Source: Nitrospinae bacterium bin107
GTDB taxonomy: Bacteria; UBA8248
Assembly: GCA_002238965.1 (NCBI GenBank)
Contig: MPNJ01000008.1
Location: 101,775 to 165,774, forward strand
Direction of reading: 5' to 3'
Length of the DNA: 64,000 nt
The notes beneath the pieces were generated by a model that saw nothing but the letters and a program-made list of their open reading frames with translations, had not been told where the DNA came from and did no database searches. Positions 8,655-16,429 of the stretch are shown piece after piece. How positions within the stretch are numbered: the first letter of the stretch is position 1; every line of letters starts with the position of its first letter. A program made the translations under genes and the position numbers.

Positions 8655-9086
8655 TTAACGTCGTGACATCATTCGCATAATGAAAATCAGGATGAGGGGA
8701 AAGAGCAGCATCCGGCCCAGACCGAAAAGACCCATCCCGCCGAATCCCCATCCTCCCAGCATTCCCAAACCCATGCCCATGCCGAAACCGCCGAGTCCGC
8801 GCCGGCCCGCGAACCCCCGGCTGTAGCCCCGTCCATAGCCTCGTCTCGAAAACGAACGCGCGCCGAAGGAACGCATGCGTCCGAACCCGCCGAACGAACG
8901 GCCCCCTCCGAAACGCCTGGCTTCCGCAATGGATGGCTGTAGAACGAGGGCGGCGGTGATAGCGGAGGCCCCCACTGCGCCACGCACGATGTGCGTCGAC
9001 GAAACGGAGGCAAGCGCAAAGAATGCGCCCGCAACAACGATCAAGAGACAGTAAGCGGGGCGAAACAAGAATGGGGTTGTCTTCAA
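8655..9086 (-). CDS. Gly/Arg-rich predicted membrane protein, function unknown
   Basis: A 143-residue protein with two hydrophobic segments at the N-terminus (about 10-28 and 37-52), a low-complexity middle made of Gly, Phe and Arg (FGGG, GFG, RRGYGRGYSRG), then a Gly/Met segment and a final hydrophobic helix (LLFPLILIFIMRMM). I do not recognise a defined family; similar Gly-rich N-termini precede Tim44-like domains, but no such domain is present. The start is a TTG with GAGG upstream; other starts are possible. It lies just upstream of, and probably with, the DUF350 gene. Confidence 0.5.
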   Translation of the reverse strand: MKTTPFLFRPAYCLLIVVAGAFFALASVSSTHIVRGAVGASAITAALVLQPSIAEARRFGGGRSFGGFGRMRSFGARSFSRRGYGRGYSRGFAGRRGLGGFGMGMGLGMLGGWGFGGMGLFGLGRMLLFPLILIFIMRMMSRR

Positions 9087-9163
9087 TGCGGCCTCGCATC
9101 AGGGGCGGTCGAAACTACGGCAACAGCCTAGCAGGGCGTGCCCAATTTCTCAATCACCCGTTT

Positions 9164-9943
9164 TCAGTCCCATCTCCTGCCCGGCATGTGATTGTAGACG
9201 CTGTTCAGGATGCCACCGTCGATGTCGAGACGCGAAGATGTGATCCAGTCGGATTCCTCGGAAAGCAGGAATAAAATGCCGTGCGCGATATCCACCGGCT
9301 GGCCCACGCGGCCGAGGGGCGTCACGTCGCTTCTGCCTTTCTTGATCTCGGGGTCTTGCAGATAGGCGGTGAGCGGCGTTTCCGTGTGGCCGGGGCATAC
9401 GGCGTTCACGCGAATACCCTTGCGCGCCCATTCGATTCCCAGCTGCTTGGAAAGCATGATGATGCCCGCCTTCACCGTGCTGTACGCGCCCGACATCCCG
9501 TAAGGCTGGACCCCTGCGTTCGAGGATAAATTCACCATGACGCCCGGCCTCTCGTTCTCAATCAGCCAGCGGCCCGCCGCCTGGCACATCAGAAACATGC
9601 CCGTGAGGCCGATGTCCACCACCATTTTCCAGCTCGCCAGAGGCAGATCGACCAGCGGGGCGGGGTCCATCTTGATGGCGCAGTTCACGAGGTGGTTCAG
9701 CCCGCCAAACTCGCCCACCGCGCGCTCCACCGCCGCCTGGCAGGACGCCTCATCCGTCACGTCGAGCGATTGAAATACCGCCTTCTCCTTGCCGAGACTG
9801 GCTTCCAGCTCGACGCCCAGCTCCTCGTTCACGTCGCCGATGAGCACCCGGCCGCCCTGTTCCACATACATTTCACACGTCTTGGCGCCGATGCCCCGGG
9901 CGCCACCTGCGACAATACAGACATCCCCATCGAAACGGCCCAT
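9164..9943 (-). CDS. short-chain dehydrogenase/reductase (SDR)
   Basis: A 259-residue classical SDR: a Gly-rich cofactor loop (AGGARGIG, residues about 13-20, where the usual T is A), Asp at the end of beta-2/3 (IGDVNEE) suggesting NAD preference, catalytic Ser in NLSSNAG and YSTVK with Tyr and Lys. It oxidises or reduces an unidentified alcohol/ketone. GAGGAGG precedes ATG 9943. It follows a paralogous SDR by 20 bases on the same strand; both end in a related GG...PGR.W tail, pointing to a tandem duplication. Confidence 0.88.
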   Translation of the reverse strand: MGRFDGDVCIVAGGARGIGAKTCEMYVEQGGRVLIGDVNEELGVELEASLGKEKAVFQSLDVTDEASCQAAVERAVGEFGGLNHLVNCAIKMDPAPLVDLPLASWKMVVDIGLTGMFLMCQAAGRWLIENERPGVMVNLSSNAGVQPYGMSGAYSTVKAGIIMLSKQLGIEWARKGIRVNAVCPGHTETPLTAYLQDPEIKKGRSDVTPLGRVGQPVDIAHGILFLLSEESDWITSSRLDIDGGILNSVYNHMPGRRWD

Positions 9944-9963
9944 GCGGAACCTCCTCTCTCAAG

Positions 9964-10764
9964 TCATTTATACTCGATTTTCCTGCCGCCCCAGTTTCGC
10001 CCGGGCGTATGAATCATCTTGCTCTCCACCTGCCCGCCGTCGATGGGCAGGTTCGCCGCCGTGATGTATCTCGCCCGGTCCGAGAGGAGGAACACGCATC
10101 CCTCAGCGATGTCTTCAGGCGTGGCGACGCGGCCCATCGGCACGACGGAGGCGCGCCCCGCCGCGATTTCCGGGTCCTGGAACATGGCCTCGGTCATCGG
10201 GGTGCGCACCTGGCCGGGCGAGACGGTGTTCGCGCGAACGCCGCGTCCGCCCCACTCCACGCCGAAGAGCTTGCTGAGCATGATCGCCCCTGCCTTGCAT
10301 ACGCTGTAAGCGCCCGCGAGGGGGTAGGTCTGCATGCCGCCGATGGAGGAGACGAAGACGAGGGAGCCGCTTCCCTTCTCCAGCATCACCCGTCCCGCCG
10401 CCTGGGCGCAGAGGAAATAACCCTTTAGCCCGATGTCCATCACCATGTCCCAGTCGGCTTCGGGCAATTCTTCCAGCTTTCCAGGCACGAGCTTTATCGC
10501 GCAGCAGACGAGGCCGTCTATCGTCCCGAAAGCGTCTACGGCCTCGGCCGTCATGCGCTCGGCGTCGGCTTTCTTCGCCGTATCCATCTCGATGAGGAAA
10601 GCCTTAGCGCCTTGTTTTTCCACCATATAGACTGTCTCGGCGGCGGTTTCGCGGTTGATGTCGGCCACGGCGACGTCCGCCCCCTCGCTGGCGGCGAGAA
10701 CGCACGTGGCGCGGCCGATGCCGCTTCCCCCTCCCGTGACGATGACCTTCTTGCCCTCGAGCAT
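9964..10764 (-). CDS. short-chain dehydrogenase/reductase (SDR)
   Basis: A 266-residue classical SDR with TGGGSGIG near residue 11-18, an Asp in VADINRE suggesting NAD(H), catalytic Ser in FVSSIGG and YSVCK with Tyr and Lys. GGAGG lies 10 bases before ATG 10764. It is the first gene of a two-gene unit with the SDR downstream, with which it shares overall layout and the C-terminal IDGG...HTPGRNW motif. The substrate is unknown. The upstream side is a repeat-rich gap. Confidence 0.88.
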   Translation of the reverse strand: MLEGKKVIVTGGGSGIGRATCVLAASEGADVAVADINRETAAETVYMVEKQGAKAFLIEMDTAKKADAERMTAEAVDAFGTIDGLVCCAIKLVPGKLEELPEADWDMVMDIGLKGYFLCAQAAGRVMLEKGSGSLVFVSSIGGMQTYPLAGAYSVCKAGAIMLSKLFGVEWGGRGVRANTVSPGQVRTPMTEAMFQDPEIAAGRASVVPMGRVATPEDIAEGCVFLLSDRARYITAANLPIDGGQVESKMIHTPGRNWGGRKIEYK

Positions 10765-11677
10765 GGCGCGCGATCCTCCAAAGAGTGATTATTCAACAGG
10801 TTACGGCTCGTCCCTGGCCCCGTGCACCGCATTCTACGCGAGAGAGGCCCATCCGACCAGCCCTGCGCTTACGGTCCAGGATAATATTTATTTTACCTAT
10901 ACATAACAACGACTTGCGCCGGATAGATGATTTCGTTTCGAGGACTGACGGGGACGCATTAATTTTCGGAAATACCCCGTGAATTTATCTAAAAACCCCG
11001 TGAATTTATCTTATTTTATTGAATTATTCAGGTATTCGAGGTCTTCGCGCGCACGGCCATCGCCCGCCCGGCTCACCGGACGCCACCCGAGCAACCGTCG
11101 GGCCGGACGCGAATCCCGGGGCGGCAGCCACACCGTCCAAAAGCCCTCTCGAAACCAGGCGCCTGCGATTCGCGTCCTCCGCGCGCCGGATAACCGGGCA
11201 CGCTCACGGCGCGCTCCCTCCCGCACGAGGAGAGGGAGCCGTACGATACGCGCACGTCCGTAAATCCCCTTCCTCGCAAATGCGGGCAAATGCGCGAATC
11301 GATTCCGACCCATCCGGGGTTGTTGAAAAACCCCTGAAAGGTAGGGTTTGATCCCTCGAGGGTCTTGAAGTTCACTCCCCGGTAGGAAATATATACGCCC
11401 GGTCTCGAAACGGGGTTTTTCAACAGCCCCTGCCCGGCGGGAATGCATCGCCTTTTTCTACCCCCCTGACAAGGGGGGTAGAGGGGGGGGTGCCTTAATG
11501 GGGTTTCCCTCTCAAGGGGTTGCCTTTACCCACTCAAGGGCTTTTTCAACATCCCCAGTCCGGCAGGAATTGACCCGCAGGGAGAGAGGGTTTGACGCGA
11601 GCAACGAACGAAGGGATTACTCATCCGCTACGAGGAGCGCCGACAGGGATGATCCTCATGCGCCGAACTCAGCTCTA
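10765..11677. repeat. gene-free gap with several dispersed repeats
   Basis: No convincing gene is present in this stretch of about 900 bases. It holds an AT-rich part with a tandem copy of CCCCGTGAATTTATCT (10974-11010), a GC-rich part, a 115-base unit with inverted ends (11316-11430), a hairpin-forming CCCCCCTGACAAGGGGGG at 11461-11478 and a lone copy of the TTTTTCAAC end motif at 11542-11550. Related pieces occur at 13.4, 57.6-58.0 and 63.4 kb. Confidence 0.7.
11316..11430. repeat. 115-bp unit with inverted terminal hairpins
   Basis: The left end reads GGGGTTGTTGAAAAACCCC and the right end GGGGTTTTTCAACAGCCCC, inverted copies of each other that are also partly self-complementary. Variants of the same ends appear at 11541-11556, 13539-13559, 57727-57744 and 58001-58019. 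There is no open frame inside. It looks like a MITE or REP-type repeat. Confidence 0.65.
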
Positions 11678-12565
11678 TCATTCCATCGGCAGGTGATTCG
11701 CATAGGTGCGCGCCGCTTCTTTCAGCGAGCGTCCGCCGTCTATCGTGTCCGGGGTCTCGGTGGCGTACGGCGTCCCGGCGAGGAGCCTGTAGACGTCATG
11801 GGCGCCCTGATGAAACTTCGGCGTGACGCCGACGGAAGAGAACGCCGCGGCTATCTCCTCCATCTCGCCGATATACCTCGCGGCCACGGAGGGGAGGCGA
11901 CGCGTTCCCGATTCCATCTGTCGGTAGAGGGCCTCGCGGCTGCCGAGCATCTCTTTTTCGAATTCCTCGCCCAGCCCCATCGCCTCGGCGGCGATGAGAA
12001 CGGCGGTCTGCAGCGCGAGCGTCCCCTTTCTGAGCGCTGCGGAGCACATCTTGAGGCCCGATGCGCTGCCAATCTCGCTCCCAATTACGCGCACGCTGAT
12101 GCCTTTGCCGTCCAGTGCGGTCATCGGGTCGGTGCATTCGCCGCTCACGTAGAAAACAGGGACCCTCTCCTCCCAGGGCGGCGGACCGACGATGATCCCG
12201 CCGTCGATATAAACCCCTCCCGCATCCGTGATGATTTTCCCGGCCTGGCGGGTGGAATCGGGCGATATGGCGTTGCAATCGACATAAACCGGACGATGGC
12301 CGGTGGCTTTCATGGCTGCTGCTATCTCTCTGGCCGCGTCCACCGCGCAGGCGGGCGGCATGATGGAGAGCACCAGGTCCGCCTCTTCCAATAGCGCTTC
12401 CATGGTCGGAACCTCCTGGAACCCCGCCGCCAGGGCCCGCTCGCGCGTGAGCGCGCTGCGTCCCGAGAGGCAGGCGACGGCGGCGAGTCCGTTTTCCTTC
12501 AAAACGCCGCCTACGGCGCTCCCCAACTCTCCCGGACTGATGATGGCGATGGTCTGCGCGGTCAT
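11678..12565 (-). CDS. NAD(P)-dependent oxidoreductase with DUF1932 C-terminal domain
   Basis: A 295-residue protein of the 6-phosphogluconate/3-hydroxyisobutyrate dehydrogenase superfamily. The N-terminal Rossmann part has ISPGELGSAVGGVL in place of the usual GxGxxG, followed by a SIMPP...A strand; the C-terminal half (from about residue 190) matches the all-helical DUF1932 domain. The reaction is probably NAD(P)-linked oxidation of a hydroxy- or amino-acid, unidentified. GAAGGAGG precedes ATG 12565. It is separated from the SDR pair by the repeat gap, so it is likely its own transcript. Confidence 0.8.
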   Translation of the reverse strand: MTAQTIAIISPGELGSAVGGVLKENGLAAVACLSGRSALTRERALAAGFQEVPTMEALLEEADLVLSIMPPACAVDAAREIAAAMKATGHRPVYVDCNAISPDSTRQAGKIITDAGGVYIDGGIIVGPPPWEERVPVFYVSGECTDPMTALDGKGISVRVIGSEIGSASGLKMCSAALRKGTLALQTAVLIAAEAMGLGEEFEKEMLGSREALYRQMESGTRRLPSVAARYIGEMEEIAAAFSSVGVTPKFHQGAHDVYRLLAGTPYATETPDTIDGGRSLKEAARTYANHLPME

Positions 12566-12671
12566 GACGAACCTCCTTCATATGCTCCATCGACGCAAAA
12601 ACCTCACATCGCCAATGCAGGCGAATGCGAGGCCTTCGCGCGTTCCGGCAGTTTCTTGGCGGGGCGATACC

Positions 12672-13103
12672 CTAGGGCAGCACCTTGATGGAAATGGTCG
12701 CCGCCCACCTCTTCCCGAAGGAGCGGTGCAGGCCGTCGGCGAACTGCATCGTGAGCTTGTAGTCCCCCGGCGCCAGCTTGATGGAGGCCTCCGTCTGCCC
12801 CTTGCCGTAGTGTAAGTGAATTTTGTCGGTGGGGATCACCTTGCCTTTTCGCATGGGACCCTGGTTCAGGAGGACGTGGTGATGCCCGGTGCCCTTCACC
12901 ACCTTGCCCGAAGCCTTGATGGTCATGCCCTTCATCCCCATCACGACCTTGACGGGGCTTTTCACCTGCGCGCCGTCCTTGGGCTCGATGAACCAGACGC
13001 CCTTTTTCATCTCTTTCTTCTCGGCCCCTTGCGCATACCCCGCAAACGCCAGAAACGCCGCGAATCCCAATGCGAACAACCCGAAAACGCCTCTTCTGCT
13101 CAT
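12672..13103 (-). CDS. DUF4399 periplasmic protein
   Basis: The 143-residue product has a signal peptide (FGLFALGFAAFLAFAGYAQGA, cleaved near residue 23) and a single DUF4399 domain with GTGHHHVLLN, HLHYGKGQTEA and LAPGDYKLTMQFAD. The clustered His residues hint at metal binding, but the role of this family is not established. ATG 13103 has AAGGAG just upstream; a longer frame reaching back to 13325 lacks a Shine-Dalgarno sequence and would bury the signal peptide. The protein should be periplasmic. Confidence 0.8.
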   Translation of the reverse strand: MSRRGVFGLFALGFAAFLAFAGYAQGAEKKEMKKGVWFIEPKDGAQVKSPVKVVMGMKGMTIKASGKVVKGTGHHHVLLNQGPMRKGKVIPTDKIHLHYGKGQTEASIKLAPGDYKLTMQFADGLHRSFGKRWAATISIKVLP

Positions 13104-13627
13104 TTTCGACTCCTTTCCGGCCCCCGTCCGGAGAGCCTGCAAGCGATACGTGAAGGGCGCGATGCCCGGAAGTGACAAGAGCAATTTCAAAATAGTGTGC
13201 CTTAAGGAAAGCCTATCAAAACTCGATGCGCACCCCAAAGAAAAATCAGCCCCTGGGGCGAAATTTTCCACCGGCGGGCGGAAACGCCACCTGTATCGAG
13301 CGGGATTGACGAGCAAAACCAACAACTCCCGCAGGGGGAATCCTCTCCGTAGGGACAGGTCGCGACCTGTCCCCCTACAGGTGGCATTTTAACCGTTGGC
13401 TGAGGGCAATCACGTCTGTAGAGGGGCTTTTCTTCCATCCCCCCTCGTCGGGACATCGCTTTTACCCCCCTGTCAAGGGGGGATACAGGGGGGTTGCTTT
13501 TATCAGTCGAGAGAGGTGTCCCCTCTACTCTCTAAAAAGGGGACTTTTTCAACAACCCCATATGTGTGGCGGACATATATGTCCAACCTGCAAGTCAATT
13601 CCAATCGAGGTATGAAGAATTCACCCC
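13104..13627. repeat. gene-free gap with REP-like palindromes
   Basis: No gene is seen here. A perfect 22-base palindrome centred on TCGCGA lies at 13353-13374 within a GTAGGG...CCCCTAC frame. At 13464-13494 a run ACCCCCCTGTCAAGGGGGG followed by a second G-run copies the element at 11460. At 13539-13559 lies another copy of the ACTTTTTCAACAACCCC end motif. These are typical of short dispersed non-coding repeats. Confidence 0.65.
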
Positions 13628-14386
13628 TCACTCCTTGGCGCCGCGGGCTTTCAAGACCTCGATCACCTTCTGGAACGGCTCCTTGTTCGGGCCTGGCGCT
13701 TTGAGCCGAAGCCGGGCCGCCGCCAGGGGCGTCTGCGTTCGGCCATCTTTCGCGTTCACGTCTGCGCCCGCATCGAGCAGGACCCGGGCGGCGTCCACCC
13801 CTCCGCCGAATACCGCCCAGTGCAGCGGCGTCTTTCCGTGTTTCCTGTCTTTTGCCTCAAGTTGCGCGCCGCCCTTGAGGAGAATCTCCACCGCCTTCGC
13901 GCGCCCGTTTCCGGCCGCCACGTGAAGCGGCGTCAATCCGTTCGGCGCTATCGCGTTCACGTCCGCCCCGCCGGCGAGCAGGGCGCGGGCCCCCGCCGCG
14001 CTTCCTTTCATCGCTGCGCCGTGAAGCGCGGTCAGACCCGCCTTGTCGTCGGGCTTCGCCCCCGCGCGAATCAGCGCCGCCACCGCCGCCCCGTGCCCCC
14101 GGAACGCCGCCCAGTCAAGCGGCGCCTTGCCGATCTTGTCCCGCGCGTTCACGTCCGCGCCGCCCCCGGCCAGGGCTTCTATCCCTGAAGCGCTCCCCTT
14201 GATGGCCGCATAGAATATCGGCGTCATTCCCAGACGGTCCCGCTCGTCGGCGTCCGCACCGCCTGCGAGCAGGGATTTGATCTGCGCCGCATCGCCCTTC
14301 AGCGCCGCATCGTGCAGCTGAGCGGCGAGTGCGGAGGAAGCGAACAGCCAGATCGCAAGAGCCATGAAGATCATTCGGCGGAGCAT
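13628..14386 (-). CDS. secreted ankyrin-repeat protein
   Basis: A 252-residue protein with a signal peptide (MIFMALAIWLFASSALA) followed by about six ankyrin repeats, visible as successive TPL..A...G..A....LL..GAD(V/A)N units (for example GKTPLHWAVFGGG and GLTPLHVAAGNGR). It would be periplasmic and act in protein-protein binding; no enzymatic domain is attached. GGGGAG precedes ATG 14386. It is a single-gene unit facing away from the EamA gene. Confidence 0.87.
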   Translation of the reverse strand: MLRRMIFMALAIWLFASSALAAQLHDAALKGDAAQIKSLLAGGADADERDRLGMTPIFYAAIKGSASGIEALAGGGADVNARDKIGKAPLDWAAFRGHGAAVAALIRAGAKPDDKAGLTALHGAAMKGSAAGARALLAGGADVNAIAPNGLTPLHVAAGNGRAKAVEILLKGGAQLEAKDRKHGKTPLHWAVFGGGVDAARVLLDAGADVNAKDGRTQTPLAAARLRLKAPGPNKEPFQKVIEVLKARGAKE

Positions 14387-14744
14387 CTGTTATCTCCCCT
14401 TTTCCTGTAATCGTCTGTGTTGAGTAGAAACAGTTATTTTACACGATTCGTTTTCCCGGCGCTTCGTTGCGCTTACCACCCGACAATGATGCGGGTACGC
14501 AAGGCCACGCGTTGATATGGTCGATGAAAATGAAGCCATGCTGCATGGCGAATGGTTTCGTCTGTGCTGCTGGCTGCGGCGGAATATATACACGCGGTCT
14601 CGATGTGATAATGTCCGACGACCCTGATATCTGTAGCCGCGAAGATGTCATCGAGCTTGCGGACTCGGCGTGCCCGCCTGCATCACAATCGGCTCGATGA
14701 GTACGCCATGCCCGTCCATGCTGCTCGATGACGGACACAAGGAA
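14387..14744. other. intergenic region between divergent genes
   Basis: About 360 bases between the ankyrin gene and the EamA gene. A 77-codon frame at 14467-14700 (+) has no recognisable family and no clear ribosome site; I do not call it a gene. The region should carry both divergent promoters, but I cannot place them with confidence. Confidence 0.4.
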
Positions 14745-15677
14745 ATGGGAACGAAACAGATGGCGTCAGAACCCAAGGCGATGAACAGCGCGGAATGGAG
14801 CCTGCTGGTGCTTCTGTCGGTTCTTTGGGGCGGCGCATTCTTCTTCGTAGGCGTCGCGGTGACCGAACTGCCGCCATTGACCATCGTTCTGGCCCGTGTC
14901 GGCATGTCGGGATTGATTCTCCTCTTTCCATTCCGTTTTCTGGGTTATTCCCTGCCGCGCGGCCTGCGCGACTGGACGCCGTTTATCGTGATGGGCCTGC
15001 TCATCAACGTTCTGCCGTTCAGTCTGTTGAACACCGGACAGACCATGATCAGCTCCGGTCTTACGTCGATCATGACTGGCATGACGCCGCTGTTCACGGC
15101 AATTGTGATGGCGTCGTTCCGCGAGGAGCGTTTGACGTGGAACAGCGTAATCGGTGTGCTCCTGGGCGTAGCGGGAGTGGCGATCATCAGCTGGTCGGGC
15201 GACGCAGCAGCAGACACTCATCTCCTGGGGATCGGGCTATGCCTCGCCGGGGCATTGAGCTACGCGTTCGCCGCGCTCTGGGGGCGTCGACATCTGAGAA
15301 ACATGCCGCCGCTCAAGTCGGCGACCTGCCAGCTTCTCTCTTCGACCCTGATCATGGTTGCAGTGGTCGCGGTCGTCGATCGCCCCTGGACGCTGCCGCT
15401 GCCCGGCGCAAAGATCTGGCTGGCGCTCGGTGGTCTCGCCCTCTTCGGAACGGCTATCGCCTACATCGTGTTCTTCGAGATTCTATCGCGCGCAGGCGCA
15501 AGCAACGTAATGCTGGTGACACTGCTGATTCCGGTGACGGCGCTTCTTCTCGGGAACCTGTTCCTGGGCGAGCCGATCTTCATGCACGAGCTCATCGGCG
15601 CCGCAACAATCGGGCTGGGACTGTTGTTCATCGATGGACGCCTGCCCAGGCGAATGGCGCACGCCGTCTCGACCTGA
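14745..15677 (+). CDS. EamA/DMT-family transporter
   Basis: A protein of about 310 residues with ten hydrophobic segments arranged as two EamA repeats; WGGAFFFVGVA opens the first repeat and ISWSGDAAADTHLLGIGLCLAGALSYAFAALWGR the second. Drug/metabolite exporters of this family move amino acids, metabolites or drugs across the inner membrane. The start is uncertain: ATG 14745 has AAGGA close upstream, while 14760 and 14781 are also in frame ahead of the first helix. No linked biosynthetic gene reveals the substrate. Confidence 0.82.
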   Translation: MGTKQMASEPKAMNSAEWSLLVLLSVLWGGAFFFVGVAVTELPPLTIVLARVGMSGLILLFPFRFLGYSLPRGLRDWTPFIVMGLLINVLPFSLLNTGQTMISSGLTSIMTGMTPLFTAIVMASFREERLTWNSVIGVLLGVAGVAIISWSGDAAADTHLLGIGLCLAGALSYAFAALWGRRHLRNMPPLKSATCQLLSSTLIMVAVVAVVDRPWTLPLPGAKIWLALGGLALFGTAIAYIVFFEILSRAGASNVMLVTLLIPVTALLLGNLFLGEPIFMHELIGAATIGLGLLFIDGRLPRRMAHAVST

Positions 15678-15791
15678 AGGGCATTGCTTTCAATTCTCGC
15701 GGCCGACAGAATCGCGTCCCCTGAGGAAGCAAGGAAGAGCTCATACATGATTCAGGTCCACCACTTTCTTTCGCCGAATGCCATCCTTCCC

Positions 15792-16166
15792 TCACACCGG
15801 AATGTACGCCCCCCGGAACTCCAGCAGGTCATCCCGCCGGGGGCTGAAGATCTGAAGGTCCTGGGAGCCGTCCTCGAGCGCTTTCAGCCAGTGCTCGACG
15901 TTCGATTTACAGACAACCACCTCGCCCGCGCCCACCTCGCGCTCCTCCTCGCCCTCGACGCGGAACAGAAAGCGCCCGCGCTGGATGAAGGACATCTGCT
16001 CGTGGGGATGTTTGTGAGAAGCGACTTCCGAACCCTCCGAAAACGTCCAGAGCGCGAGCGTCTGGTTCTCGCCCACGATCATCTGGAGTTCGATGACGCT
16101 CTCGGGCGGGATGTTCTCGTGGATGATGCGCATCCTGGGAATGTCGTCCCACTTCTGAAAGATCAT
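15792..16166 (-). CDS. small cupin-domain protein
   Basis: A 124-residue single-cupin protein. The first cupin motif gives SHKHPHEQ (His51, His53, Glu56) and GxFLFRVEGEE, and the second motif ends in SNVEHWLKAL with the fourth metal ligand His. Stand-alone cupins of this size are metal-binding dioxygenase-like or sugar/acid-binding proteins; the reaction is not identifiable. GAAGGAGGG precedes ATG 16166. It is divergent from the porin gene downstream. Confidence 0.82.
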   Translation of the reverse strand: MIFQKWDDIPRMRIIHENIPPESVIELQMIVGENQTLALWTFSEGSEVASHKHPHEQMSFIQRGRFLFRVEGEEEREVGAGEVVVCKSNVEHWLKALEDGSQDLQIFSPRRDDLLEFRGAYIPV

Positions 16167-16355
16167 GGCTCCCTCCTTCGGGTTGAGTGGGGCCGAAACG
16201 GCTCAATGAGCGTTACTTGGAAAGAATTTCCGCCTCCTTCATTTTTCGTGCTTTCAGTCATTGTCGGGAATTCCGGTCCGCGCCGCAACTTGCCGACCTC
16301 CCGGCGCAACTCGCCCGCGCACCTTCTTCTTTACCATTTCTTTACGCAAATATTA

Positions 16356-16384
16356 TTGACCTCGCTCAACGGGAAAAATAACAT
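16356..16384 (+). promoter_or_regulatory. sigma70-like promoter for the porin gene
   Basis: TTGACC (16356-16361), a 17-base spacer and TAACAT (16379-16384) form a good -35/-10 pair. The expected transcript start near 16391 leaves a leader of about 39 bases to ATG 16430. Confidence 0.6.
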
Positions 16385-16429
16385 TCTATTGGTCCCGACA
16401 CGCCGCCAGGCAAGGACAGGATCGAGGCG

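Noticed and set aside
11011..11448. 145- and 116-codon minus frames in the repeat gap
   Set aside because: Arg/Gly-rich, no ribosome site, and they run through the hairpin-ended unit.
14467..14700. 77-codon + frame upstream of the EamA gene
   Set aside because: No family resemblance, no ribosome site, and overlap with the likely promoter region.
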